From the NCBI GenBank assembly GCA_052117605.1, contig JBQKIT010000012.1: DNA of 64,000 nucleotides. One strand, given 5' to 3'. A model generated the notes under the pieces. That model searched no databases. It was not told the DNA's origin and worked only from the letters and a program-made list of their open reading frames with translations. Made by a program: the position numbers and the translations under genes. Shown in pieces: positions 8,486 through 16,769 of the stretch (position 1 is its first letter; the number at the start of each line of letters is the position of its first letter). The DNA comes from CAG-791 sp000431495 (GTDB lineage Bacteria; Bacillota; Clostridia; Lachnospirales; Lachnospiraceae).

Positions 8486-9487
8486 CTATCTGTAATCCTG
8501 CACAGTAAACAAGGGTTTGATGGTGACGACCTGTTTGAAATCGTCCCCCGATAGCGCAACGCTGGAATCCATGGATTTCAGGTCCGCCTTCAGCACCTTC
8601 AGTGCCTCCTCCGGTGTTTCTGCCCGCTCCTCCTGAAGAATCCGGATCATGCGGTCAAACGTATACGGATGTGCATAGCAGCAGGGAATCGGAAAATCCG
8701 GAAGATGCTTCAGTGAATTTGTCATGGCATCCAGTGCTTCCTCATATTCCCTGTCGCGAAGCTTACGATTTGTCAGCTTGCTCGGAAGGCCCTTGCTGTT
8801 GATGGCAAGAAAAACAAGCATGATTCCGATCAGGGCCACAACAGCGCCGATATTCCGGCTCGCACTCCGCATCATCAGAATACCGGCTAATGCAGCGGCA
8901 ATTCCGACAGCAAGAAGTCCGACGGCGATGTAACGAACAGAAGGCTTCATCAGATCTGCATGGCGCTTGAGCTTCGCCATTGCGGCAAGCTTTTCATACA
9001 GAGCGGGACGCTTATGTACCTCCCAACGGGCATCCTCCAGGATCTTTTTGCTGTGAAGTGCCGTCTGCGTCAGCGCATTGGCCTGAATTCTGGCCTCTGT
9101 CGCCTCCCGTTCCTTCTTTCTCCGCATTCCTTCCGGTGACAGAAGCGGGATCTCCGGATGATTCTTCTCCAGATCATCCAGCATCTTATCGGCATCCTGA
9201 AGATACCGGAACGAGCATTCCTGCTCCTTTCCGTCGTCATAACGAACGACGATGAACAGCACCGGAGCGAGGAAACCCTTCCCATCCGGATTGCTTGCGC
9301 CAACCCGCTTGAACACATTGGTAATGGACTCATAAGGAATGTAGTAATTCCTCGGGTGCATTGTGCTCCCCATGTATACAGCCTTCTCCCCAAGGCCGCA
9401 CTGATCATATTTCCGGCACTTCTTCCGATCCGCCTTGATCTGTGCTTCCTCAATTGTTATCCGGCTCAGCGGTTTCGCTATACTCAT
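8486..9487 (-). CDS. Hypothetical membrane protein with two central TM segments
   Basis: I do not recognise a family. The 333 residues divide into three parts. The first is a soluble N-terminal half with a possible PH/GRAM-like beta region (KAVYMGSTMHPRNYYIPYES, then FIVVRYDDGKEQECSFRYL). The second is two hydrophobic segments at about residues 185-228. The third is a charged C-terminal domain (KLRDREYEEALDAM onward). The middle is rich in charged helical sequence. It is transcribed alone toward the cstA-like gene. The fold comparison is only an impression from the strand pattern. Confidence 0.65.
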   Translation of the reverse strand: MSIAKPLSRITIEEAQIKADRKKCRKYDQCGLGEKAVYMGSTMHPRNYYIPYESITNVFKRVGASNPDGKGFLAPVLFIVVRYDDGKEQECSFRYLQDADKMLDDLEKNHPEIPLLSPEGMRRKKEREATEARIQANALTQTALHSKKILEDARWEVHKRPALYEKLAAMAKLKRHADLMKPSVRYIAVGLLAVGIAAALAGILMMRSASRNIGAVVALIGIMLVFLAINSKGLPSKLTNRKLRDREYEEALDAMTNSLKHLPDFPIPCCYAHPYTFDRMIRILQEERAETPEEALKVLKADLKSMDSSVALSGDDFKQVVTIKPLFTVQDYR

Positions 9488-9804
9488 CTTGTTTCGCTTA
9501 CCCTTCGTTTCTCGTATGGAAATCGCATATCATAATAGCATGATTCCGCCGAAGTGGAACGGATTAATTGCGAAAAAGTTTATACTTTTTTAATAATTGT
9601 TGCTTTTATGTATGAATTGTTCATCTGTATACGCTTGCCGTATTATAATTCGTTCCAAATACAGCGTCGCACCATTAACCGCCTGTCATTGTAGTCTTAC
9701 CAGGCCATGATGTTCGCTAGCTTTTTGCTAAGAAACCCGCACACAGAGTCGAGGCTCCGTCAAGGCTCTGTTATACTTATAGAAGGTATGATCTCCTTAT
9801 GCTA
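9488..9804. promoter_or_regulatory. Divergent intergenic region upstream of the two-component operon
   Basis: No large gene is present. A TATAAT at 9644-9649 with a weak TTCATC 18 bases upstream could be the plus-strand promoter of the kinase operon. The stretch at 9576-9600 is A/T rich. Short imperfect hairpins occur at about 9744-9770. None is a clear terminator or riboswitch. Confidence 0.35.
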
Positions 9805-9933
9805 ATGTCATCAAGATTTGAACCGGCATCTGAACTCAGTCTTCCGTATTACATGATCAAAAAGGTCCTCTGCTTCTTACAGATCATCCATGACCGGTTT
9901 TGGCAGATGGTTCTCCAGGTACTTAGAATATGA
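9805..9933 (+). CDS. Small ORF (42 aa) overlapping the kinase start
   Basis: The frame ATG(9805)-TGA(9933) encodes a 42-residue peptide with a hydrophobic/amphipathic second half (YYMIKKVLCFLQIIHDRF). Its stop overlaps the kinase start as ATGA, the usual sign of translational coupling. An in-frame ATG at 9799 is another possible start. The ribosome binding site is weak (AGAAGG about 12 bases upstream of 9799). It could be a leader peptide or a small membrane partner, or could be chance. Confidence 0.35.
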   Translation: MSSRFEPASELSLPYYMIKKVLCFLQIIHDRFWQMVLQVLRI

Positions 9934-11012
9934 AGAACTTTGATTTGTATTATTTTAATCTGCATCCCATTCTGAAGAACAGCCTCTTGACCAGCGGAAT
10001 TCTTCTGGTGACCAGCATCTTCTGCTTTCTTCTGCAGCAGTTCGTAACGGCCGATGCGTATGTTCCTCTGATTTTCATTCTGGCCATCGTTCTCATTTCC
10101 CGCTTTACGGAAGGCTATAGCTACGGCATCGTTGCCTCCTTTATTGCGGTTTTCGGCGTCAACTGTATTTTTACTTTCCCCTATTTCAGCCTTAATTTCT
10201 CACTGACCGGATATCCATTGACCTTCTTCGTCATGCTGACTGTATCCATCATGATCAGCGCCTTAACGACGCAGATCAAACAGCAGGAGCAGATCAAGCT
10301 TCAGATGGAGCGCGAACAGATGCGTGCGAATCTCCTGCGTTCCGTCTCGCATGACATCCGTACTCCGCTGACTTCGATTGTAGGGTCCGCATCTGCCATT
10401 CTGGACAATTACGACACCCTGGATGATGAGCAGAAGAAAACATTAACCGGTGACATCAAGACAGAGGCTCAGTGGCTGAACCGGATTGTGGAGAACATTC
10501 TGTCGATCACCCGAATCAGCAGCGGTGCCAATGCTCACATTACCAAAACCGAAGAGCTTGCCGAGGAAATCGTCAGCAGCACGGTCCAGAAATTTCACAA
10601 GCACAGTCCTTCCATTCCGGTGGAGGTTAAGGTTCCGGATGAGGTTTTACTGGTCCCGATGGACCCGATTCTCATTGAACAGGTGCTTTTGAATCTGCTG
10701 GACAATTCCGTCATGCACGGAGGGAACATTACCCGCATCGTTCTTCACGTCATGCACATCCCGGGACATGCGGTGTTCTCCGTAGAGGATGACGGCGCAG
10801 GAATCGATCCGCAGCTTCTCCCGCATCTTTTTGACGGGAGTCTCCCTCTCCATGCCGGTGATACAAGAGCCTCCGGCCGCAGTATGCAGATCGGACTCTC
10901 TGTCTGCATGACCATTGTCCTTGCGCATCACGGCACCATGCACGCAGAAAATCTTCCCGGAGGAGGCGCTCGTGTCTGGTTCGAGCTTCCTCTGGAGAAC
11001 ACCTATGCATAA
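9930..11012 (+). CDS. KdpD-like sensor histidine kinase lacking the KdpD/USP input domains
   Basis: This 360-residue kinase has four hydrophobic segments in residues 18-110 that match the DUF4118 membrane domain of KdpD. They are followed by a coiled linker (QIKQQEQIKLQMEREQMR), a HisKA domain with the phosphate-accepting His in RSVSHDIRTPLTSI and a HATPase domain with N box VLLNLLDNSVMHG and G1 box VEDDGAGI. Full KdpD has about 900 residues with an N-terminal KdpD domain and a universal-stress domain, and both are absent here. The response regulator follows 73 bases downstream. No kdpFABC genes are nearby, so the signal and targets are open. Confidence 0.85.
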   Translation: MKNFDLYYFNLHPILKNSLLTSGILLVTSIFCFLLQQFVTADAYVPLIFILAIVLISRFTEGYSYGIVASFIAVFGVNCIFTFPYFSLNFSLTGYPLTFFVMLTVSIMISALTTQIKQQEQIKLQMEREQMRANLLRSVSHDIRTPLTSIVGSASAILDNYDTLDDEQKKTLTGDIKTEAQWLNRIVENILSITRISSGANAHITKTEELAEEIVSSTVQKFHKHSPSIPVEVKVPDEVLLVPMDPILIEQVLLNLLDNSVMHGGNITRIVLHVMHIPGHAVFSVEDDGAGIDPQLLPHLFDGSLPLHAGDTRASGRSMQIGLSVCMTIVLAHHGTMHAENLPGGGARVWFELPLENTYA

Positions 11013-11085
11013 AGATAACTGAATTTTCGATGCCGGCAGATGGTCGGCATCTGCATGCAGGACGCATGCAGAAAGGAGATCTATT

Positions 11086-11790
11086 TTGCAGATTCGCGAC
11101 AGTATTCTGATTATCGAAGACGACAACAGTATCATCAATCTTATGAAAGCTGTTCTCCGTTCCAACAATTATGAAGTTCTGATCGCACGCACCGGGAATG
11201 AAGCTCTCAGCATCGTCAGCTCCCAGTGCCCGAATCTTGTGATTCTGGACCTTGGCCTTCCCGATATGGACGGTGTGGAAATCATCCGCAAAATCCGGAA
11301 CTGGTCCACCCTGCCGATTCTGGTGGTATCCGCCAGGGATCATGAACACGATAAGGTTCAGGCCTTTGATCTCGGCGCCGACGATTACATCACCAAGCCC
11401 TTCGGTACGTCAGAGCTCCTTGCCAGAATTCGTACTGCGCTTCGGCATGCACACACTGCCGTGCAGAGCTCTCTCTCCGAAAGTGAACAGTTCCAGGCCG
11501 GCGATCTCCACATTGATTTCAACAAGCACAAGGTTCTTGTACGCGGTGAGGACGTACATCTCACGCAGAACGAATACCGCATTGTTGTTCTGCTTGCCCG
11601 GTATTCCGGACGCGTGATTACATACGATGCCATCATGCAGGAAATCTGGGGGCCGAACATGAAATCCGACAACAAGATTCTTCGGGTCAACATGGCAAAC
11701 ATCCGTCGCAAGATTGAGAAGAATCCCGCCGAACCGGAGTTTATTTTCACCGAGGCAGGCGTCGGATACCGCCTGCTGGAAGCCAATTAA
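11086..11790 (+). CDS. KdpE-like OmpR-family response regulator
   Basis: This 234-residue regulator has a receiver domain with acidic pocket EDD (IIEDDNS), phospho-Asp in VILDLGLPDMDG, conserved Thr/Ser in LVVSARD and Lys in DYITKPFG. A winged helix follows from about residue 135 (LTQNEYRIVVLLARYSGRV to FTEAGVGYRLLEAN). The start is TTG at 11086 with AAAGGAGAT five bases upstream, and no better start exists. It is the partner of the upstream kinase. The last residues match the KdpE ending type. The operon ends at a strong terminator. Confidence 0.9.
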   Translation: MQIRDSILIIEDDNSIINLMKAVLRSNNYEVLIARTGNEALSIVSSQCPNLVILDLGLPDMDGVEIIRKIRNWSTLPILVVSARDHEHDKVQAFDLGADDYITKPFGTSELLARIRTALRHAHTAVQSSLSESEQFQAGDLHIDFNKHKVLVRGEDVHLTQNEYRIVVLLARYSGRVITYDAIMQEIWGPNMKSDNKILRVNMANIRRKIEKNPAEPEFIFTEAGVGYRLLEAN

Positions 11791-11833
11791 TCCTCCGGAC
11801 AGCTTTTCCTTTTCCCATGATCCGGGAGATCAG

Positions 11834-11887
11834 AAAAAGGGTCATCCCCCACCGTGAATTTCTGGTGAGGGATGACCCTGATTTCTT
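11834..11887. terminator. Bidirectional terminator between convergent operons
   Basis: A long stem (AGGGTCATCCC with GGGATGACCCT, plus inner pairing CACC/GGTG) is flanked by A-run and T-run sequence on both sides. It ends the response regulator operon on the plus strand and the oleate hydratase gene on the minus strand. Confidence 0.85.
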
Positions 11888-11905
11888 TTGCGGGGCACTT
11901 TTTAT

Positions 11906-13900
11906 TTACTTCTTTTTACGGAACAGGTGTGCAGCCGCTCCGAGTGCAACGGCCACCGCAGCACCTGCTGCCAATGCGGCTTTATTCTCTTCCACAAGAG
12001 TCTTTGCTTCCTCTTCGTTTTTCGGAAGCTTCTCCTTTGCAGCCTCTACGCCTTCCCGTGCTTTCCGGACACCGTCCGTCACAGCATCCTTAATGGCGTC
12101 TGTGGCCGGCTTCTTCTCCGCCTCTTCGATCACATGATATTTCTTCAGAAGCTTCTCGATCTCTGTTCCGCGGATCTTCAGCATGGCTGCCTTCAGTGCC
12201 GCATCCGCCACAGGTCCCATGGAACCGTCGTTCAATGGCCTTCCGTCACGAAGGGCAACGGTTGCGTGAAGCAGATCACGCACATCGAAGGTGCTTCCCC
12301 AGACCTCCGGAACGCCGCGGTCAATGTCAAGAAGCGTGTAGACCGCTTCCATGCCGGTGCGGATGGAATACTCTGTCGTAAAGATCGTATCTCTCGGAGT
12401 CTCCGCAAACTGTCCGATAAAGGCAAAATTTGCTGCGCCCTTGGGAACAACATCCGGACGATCTCCTGCCTCACGCGGCATAAAGAATGCAGTGATATAC
12501 GGCATCATAACCGGAACGGTGTTGCAGCTTTTCTCTGCCAGCTCTTCAATTTCATCCATCGGAACCCCGAGATGATACAGCCATTCCTCGCAGATCTCCT
12601 TACCGGTGCAATCCCTCATCGGCTTGTTGACATAGTCGCCGGGCTTATCGGAGAACAAACCGTATACCCATACAAGGCACTGGTCCTTGGGCTGGTCACG
12701 GAACTGCGGCTGACGGTTGATGGTCCAGGAAAGAAGCCAGGACGAATCTCTTGCGGTAACAATACCGCCTGTCACAACACCGCCGCTGAACGGATCGCGA
12801 TGGCAGATATTCTTGATATAAGGGATAACCTTATCATCCAGCGTCGTCACCGTTGCGCTCATCCAGTTCGTCTGCTCCGGATCGTAATCGAACTTTTCCG
12901 GATGTCCGAACGAAGGATCCTGCAGCGCAATGCGGTGCCACATATCCCAGCCTCCGCCTTCATGAAGACGGGGATCAAACGGAGCAGGCTTGTTCTGACT
13001 TCCGATCGCTGCATTCTCCACGCATCCGCCATTTGTGATGAACAAAAGATCATTTTCGGTCAGCGGGATGAATTCCTTCTTACCGTCTCTTGTCACCTCA
13101 ATGGCCGTTGCTGTCTTCTTCTCGCCCTGGATATCGAACTTGACGTTGTCAACCTTTACGCCATATTCGAAACTGACACCGAAGCCCTCCAGATACTTGA
13201 TCATCGGAAGAATCATGGATTCATACTGGTTGTAACGGGTGAAACGAAGCGCCGTGAAATCCGGAAGTCCGCCGATATGGTGTACGTATCTCTGCAGATA
13301 ACGCTTCATCTCCAGTGCAGAATGCCAGTTCTCAAATGCGAACATCGTGCGCCAGTACATCCAGAAGTTGGTATCAAAAACCTCTTCGTCGAAGACCTCA
13401 TTGATTCTCTTATTGTACAGATCCTCATCCGGGGTCAGATACAGCTTCATGATTTCCTCTGCACCCTTGTCGGAAAGTCCGAATTTCTTATCGGTATGTG
13501 CATCCTGCCCTCTCTTCTCCGTCGCGCGGCACAGGGAGTAATTCGGATCCTTCTTATTCAGCCAGTAATACTCATCCAGCACACTGACCCCCGGTGTCTC
13601 GATCGAAGGAATCGAACGAAACAGATCCCACATACACTCGAAATGGTTGTCCATCTCGCGGCCGCCGCGCATCACGTAGCCGACATCATTAATATACAGT
13701 CCGTCGCAGGCGCCGCCCGGTACCTCATCCTTCTCAAGGACATGAACATTGCTTCCCTTCATCTGTCCGTCTCGCACCAGGAAGCAGGCTGCAGAGAGAG
13801 CTGCCAGTCCGGAACCAACGATATAAGCCGATTTGCTGTCGACTCCTTCCGGCTTCATGGGACGTACAAAAGCTTCATAATTTCCGCTGGAATAATACAT
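11906..13900 (-). CDS. Oleate hydratase with C-terminal membrane anchor extension
   Basis: This protein has 664 residues. It adds water to the cis-9 double bond of oleate, giving 10-hydroxystearate, which many gut bacteria use to detoxify unsaturated fatty acids. Evidence is the FAD-binding GSGLAALSAACFLVRDG near residue 30, then VLEKDEVPGGACDG, YVMRGGREMDNHFECMWDL and TNWMSATVTTLDDKVIPY, all typical of the MCRA family. The start at 13900 has GGAGG and drops 29 leading residues that are not family-like. Usual members have about 565-650 residues. Here a tail follows the catalytic part: an Ala/Glu/Lys-rich helix (residues about 597-642) and a hydrophobic stretch AALAAGAAVAVALGAAAHLF ending RKKK. 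This looks like a tail anchor to the membrane. It is a single gene with its own operator-bearing promoter. Confidence 0.93.
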   Translation of the reverse strand: MYYSSGNYEAFVRPMKPEGVDSKSAYIVGSGLAALSAACFLVRDGQMKGSNVHVLEKDEVPGGACDGLYINDVGYVMRGGREMDNHFECMWDLFRSIPSIETPGVSVLDEYYWLNKKDPNYSLCRATEKRGQDAHTDKKFGLSDKGAEEIMKLYLTPDEDLYNKRINEVFDEEVFDTNFWMYWRTMFAFENWHSALEMKRYLQRYVHHIGGLPDFTALRFTRYNQYESMILPMIKYLEGFGVSFEYGVKVDNVKFDIQGEKKTATAIEVTRDGKKEFIPLTENDLLFITNGGCVENAAIGSQNKPAPFDPRLHEGGGWDMWHRIALQDPSFGHPEKFDYDPEQTNWMSATVTTLDDKVIPYIKNICHRDPFSGGVVTGGIVTARDSSWLLSWTINRQPQFRDQPKDQCLVWVYGLFSDKPGDYVNKPMRDCTGKEICEEWLYHLGVPMDEIEELAEKSCNTVPVMMPYITAFFMPREAGDRPDVVPKGAANFAFIGQFAETPRDTIFTTEYSIRTGMEAVYTLLDIDRGVPEVWGSTFDVRDLLHATVALRDGRPLNDGSMGPVADAALKAAMLKIRGTEIEKLLKKYHVIEEAEKKPATDAIKDAVTDGVRKAREGVEAAKEKLPKNEEEAKTLVEENKAALAAGAAVAVALGAAAHLFRKKK

Positions 13901-13967
13901 AGGTTTCCTCCATCCTTTTATGCTGAACTGTTTCTCTTTGCTGTTGTTTTTCTTTTCTATGATTGCT

Positions 13968-13996
13968 ATTATACAAAACATGACCATTGGTCACAA
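13968..13996 (-). promoter_or_regulatory. Promoter and palindromic operator of the oleate hydratase gene
   Basis: On the minus strand TTGTGA (13991-13996) and TATAAT (13968-13973) are 17 bases apart, a good sigma-A promoter. A perfect palindrome TGACCATTGGTCA (13981-13993) covers the spacer and part of the -35 box. That position suits a repressor such as a TetR- or MarR-type fatty-acid sensor. The transcript leader would be about 60 bases. The regulator is not adjacent. Confidence 0.75.
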
Positions 13997-14043
13997 TCTG
14001 TTTTCCATAAACAATCTGTGAAGATTTTCTAAAGATGAGAAGC

Positions 14044-14102
14044 AAAAACAGAGGCGCCCCTTCGCCGGTGAGAAAATCTTCCGGAGAAGGACTGCGCCTC
14101 TG
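14044..14102 (-). terminator. Terminator of the OB-like lipoprotein gene
   Basis: On the minus strand CAGAGGCGC and GCGCCTCTG pair around a partly paired inner part, followed by TTTTTG. It lies between the lipoprotein gene and the oleate hydratase promoter. Confidence 0.8.
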
Positions 14103-14150
14103 CTCTTATTGTGATCCTGTATGCTGTTGTTTCCGATCAGCGGATGTTGA

Positions 14151-15017
14151 TTATTCCACGGTAACAGAAGTTACGTGAGGCTGTGCTCCCTCGTACCAGT
14201 ACAGGAAGCCCTCGATATCGATGGTGTCGCCGATGTTGAGGTTCTCTACTGCCTTATAAACATCGGTATCCTTGCCGCACAGGTAGGACTCTACGGTAAA
14301 GGTATAGGTTGCTCCGTTTGCAGATACATTGAAGTAGAGATCGTCACCTTCGGTTCCGGAGCCATCGTAGTTGTACAGGAAGGCTGCGTCCTCACCGTTT
14401 GCATCCTTGCTTGCCTCTACCTTAAGGCCCTTCATGGCAATGCTCTGGTTCATGTACTTCTCCAGATCATCACTGCCAAGGCTGTCTGTGACATCAAGAG
14501 GCTCTGCCACGTAGGTCCCGTCCTCCACCTCATAGGTGGCATCCATAATCTCAACCTCGCCGGACCACTCGGCCTTATATCCGGTCACCTTGATCTTTGC
14601 GCCGACGGTCAACTTATCATTGTAATCCTCTTCGGAGCAGGGCATGTTATAGATGAAATATCCGCCCTCTGCATCCTGTGTATAGAAGGTTGCGACGCCC
14701 TGGCCGTTATCCTCCCACCATCCCTGCTTCGCCTGGATGTAAGTCTCAACGGTCACTTCACTGTCGATGTCTGCAGCAAGATATTCCTCATAGGTCATCA
14801 CGCCGTCCGACTTGGCCTCATCTGCGGCGACGGCCTCTGCAGCTTCCTCTGTGCTCTCTGCTTCTGCCGCTTCGGTGCTTGCTTCCTCAGCAGCATCTGC
14901 AGCAGCCTCCGTTGCAGCAGTCTCTGCGGTATCTGCAGCAGGCTGTGCATTGTTTCCGCAGCCGGCCATCGACAGCATAACCGCAGAGATCATTGCCATT
15001 ACCAGTGTCTTTTTCAT
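14151..15017 (-). CDS. Lipoprotein with Ala/Glu-rich linker and OB-like repeats
   Basis: This 288-residue lipoprotein has a signal peptide with lipobox LSMAGC (Cys 20). A low-complexity Ala/Glu/Thr linker runs to about residue 70. The rest seems to hold two related beta-rich units, each with a pattern like VGAKIKVTGYKAEWSGEVEI and IGDTIDIEGFLYWYEGAQPH. This is typical of OB-fold domains in surface proteins of gut Clostridia. It has a strong AGGAGG site. The partner or ligand is unknown. It is downstream of the Ugp-type operon but about 125 bases away, so it probably has its own promoter. Confidence 0.75.
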   Translation of the reverse strand: MKKTLVMAMISAVMLSMAGCGNNAQPAADTAETAATEAAADAAEEASTEAAEAESTEEAAEAVAADEAKSDGVMTYEEYLAADIDSEVTVETYIQAKQGWWEDNGQGVATFYTQDAEGGYFIYNMPCSEEDYNDKLTVGAKIKVTGYKAEWSGEVEIMDATYEVEDGTYVAEPLDVTDSLGSDDLEKYMNQSIAMKGLKVEASKDANGEDAAFLYNYDGSGTEGDDLYFNVSANGATYTFTVESYLCGKDTDVYKAVENLNIGDTIDIEGFLYWYEGAQPHVTSVTVE

Positions 15018-15141
15018 AAATTCTCCTCCTGCCGGGTCCTTTCAGACATCGGCTTCTTCATGATGTTCGAACCGGCAGAATGCCCGTCCGAGTTTCCCTA
15101 CCCTTATACCACGATCTCCCTCTACGGGAAAGTCTTTTCGG

Positions 15142-16767
15142 TCATTTTCTCCTTTTTCTTCGATAGCAGAACAGGAAAGTGACCAGAATCAGGCTCCAGG
15201 CTCCTGCCAGGGTACCAAGAAGCGCCTTGGCTCCAAAGGGAAGGGGGCCAAGATCCGCATTCTGTCCGCCCTGCACTGCGGATGCCTGAATCTGATCAAG
15301 CTTGTACATACTGGCCGTATCTTCATATAGCTTTGTCAGATATGCATCGTCCACAGTCTGGTGCCGGCGCACCGATTTGGTCACGGATTCTATCAGGGCC
15401 CCCGCCGCCAGGCGAAGTGAAGCCGAACCGTTGAACACGGGCATGGTAAAGGTATCCTGCACGTGATCCAGAAGAAGGGAGACTGCGTCGATTTTCACGG
15501 AATAATGCTCGTCATCCTTCCCCCGTTCTGCCAGATATTCCCGGTATTCCTCCGAATTCTGTGCCTTCTCTGTGACCGGCACGTAGCCTTCCGTTTCCGA
15601 GTAGGCAAGCTGCACCTTATTCGTCAGCAGATACTGCATAAACAGCCAGGACGCCAGCACTTCCTGCGGATCCTTTTTATTAAAAATACAGACCGACGGT
15701 CCCTGCGAAATCATCTGAGGATTCTGCGGATCAAACTGAGGCACCATCCGCACCTCTGTAGTAAAGCTCTGCACAGCATCTTCACTGATGTCCGAAAGAG
15801 GGGCCCCCGTTCCCATCCAGGTTGCCCCGGCCGTGGAATCAATGGCGAACACGCACTGGCCTGCATTCAGAAAGTTGGCAGGATAGCTGGATATTTTGAA
15901 CGTGGAAAAGGCTCCCGTTCCGGCATGCTCCGCGACCGTTTTGAGAATCTGCGTCGTTTCGTCATTGAACAGCTCCACGTCCCCTGCTTCCGAAGCATAG
16001 CCTGCCTTCTTCTGCCGCAGCATCTGAATCATCATATTGTCCGTGGACTTATAGATGATGGGAATCATCACCTTCTGGCCGTTAAGAGAATAGGTCCCGT
16101 CTGCATCCTTCTTCGCGGCAGCCTCTGCCACCTCGAACATATAATCCCAGGTCAGGACCTCCGGAAGCTCATAGCCGAGCTTCTCCACCAGATCGCGATT
16201 GATATATACTGCCTCCGTGGAGCGCATAAACGGAACCGCATAATGCTCTTCTCCGATTCTGCATTCCTCCAGAAACTGAGGAACCATCTCCGACAGCTTC
16301 GGACCGTCATAACGGATCTCGCTCCCGCCAAGGCCGTACTTCTTATCTTCAAACAGGTCATCCAGCGGAACAACCTCGTTTGTCCCCGTCATGTAAGTTG
16401 CAATGTGATCCGGATAGGAGATGCAGACGTTCGGTGTGGTTCCTGTGGACAGATTCGTAATGACGTCGTTGTAGATCTTCGTGTAATCCGTGTACAGCTT
16501 CATATTGACGCTGATATTCGGATACAGGGCCTCAAAATCCTGAATGGCCTGATGATAGACTGCCGTCTGGTTCTTGTTCGTATCGTTCTTGGCCCAGAAC
16601 GTGATGATAACCGGCTTCGTGTCATCAAAGGACTCCGGTACCGTAAACGCCTGCAGTCCCTGTGAGCCGTGACAGCCGGTCAGCCCCAGACAGCTCCCTG
16701 CCAGGATGGCAGAAAGAAAAACTCCGGTCAGTCTTCTGATTCTCTTTTTTCCTGTTCTCATTCTCAT
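15142..16767 (-). CDS. UgpB-like sugar-binding lipoprotein with extra C-terminal TM segment
   Basis: This 541-residue solute-binding protein is of the ABC sugar/glycerol-phosphate class. It has an N-terminal lipobox LTGC (Cys 32). The binding fold starts PVIITFWAKNDTNKNQ and has the family pattern YAVPFMRSTEAVYINRDLVE. Binding proteins of this class usually end after the fold. Here the last 25 residues form a hydrophobic helix (LLGTLAGAWSLILVTFLFCY) ending in RRKRRK, so the protein may be held in the membrane at both ends. It is the last gene of the C-A-E-B operon, two bases after the permease stop. Confidence 0.85.
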   Translation of the reverse strand: MRMRTGKKRIRRLTGVFLSAILAGSCLGLTGCHGSQGLQAFTVPESFDDTKPVIITFWAKNDTNKNQTAVYHQAIQDFEALYPNISVNMKLYTDYTKIYNDVITNLSTGTTPNVCISYPDHIATYMTGTNEVVPLDDLFEDKKYGLGGSEIRYDGPKLSEMVPQFLEECRIGEEHYAVPFMRSTEAVYINRDLVEKLGYELPEVLTWDYMFEVAEAAAKKDADGTYSLNGQKVMIPIIYKSTDNMMIQMLRQKKAGYASEAGDVELFNDETTQILKTVAEHAGTGAFSTFKISSYPANFLNAGQCVFAIDSTAGATWMGTGAPLSDISEDAVQSFTTEVRMVPQFDPQNPQMISQGPSVCIFNKKDPQEVLASWLFMQYLLTNKVQLAYSETEGYVPVTEKAQNSEEYREYLAERGKDDEHYSVKIDAVSLLLDHVQDTFTMPVFNGSASLRLAAGALIESVTKSVRRHQTVDDAYLTKLYEDTASMYKLDQIQASAVQGGQNADLGPLPFGAKALLGTLAGAWSLILVTFLFCYRRKRRK

Positions 16768-16769
16768 GC

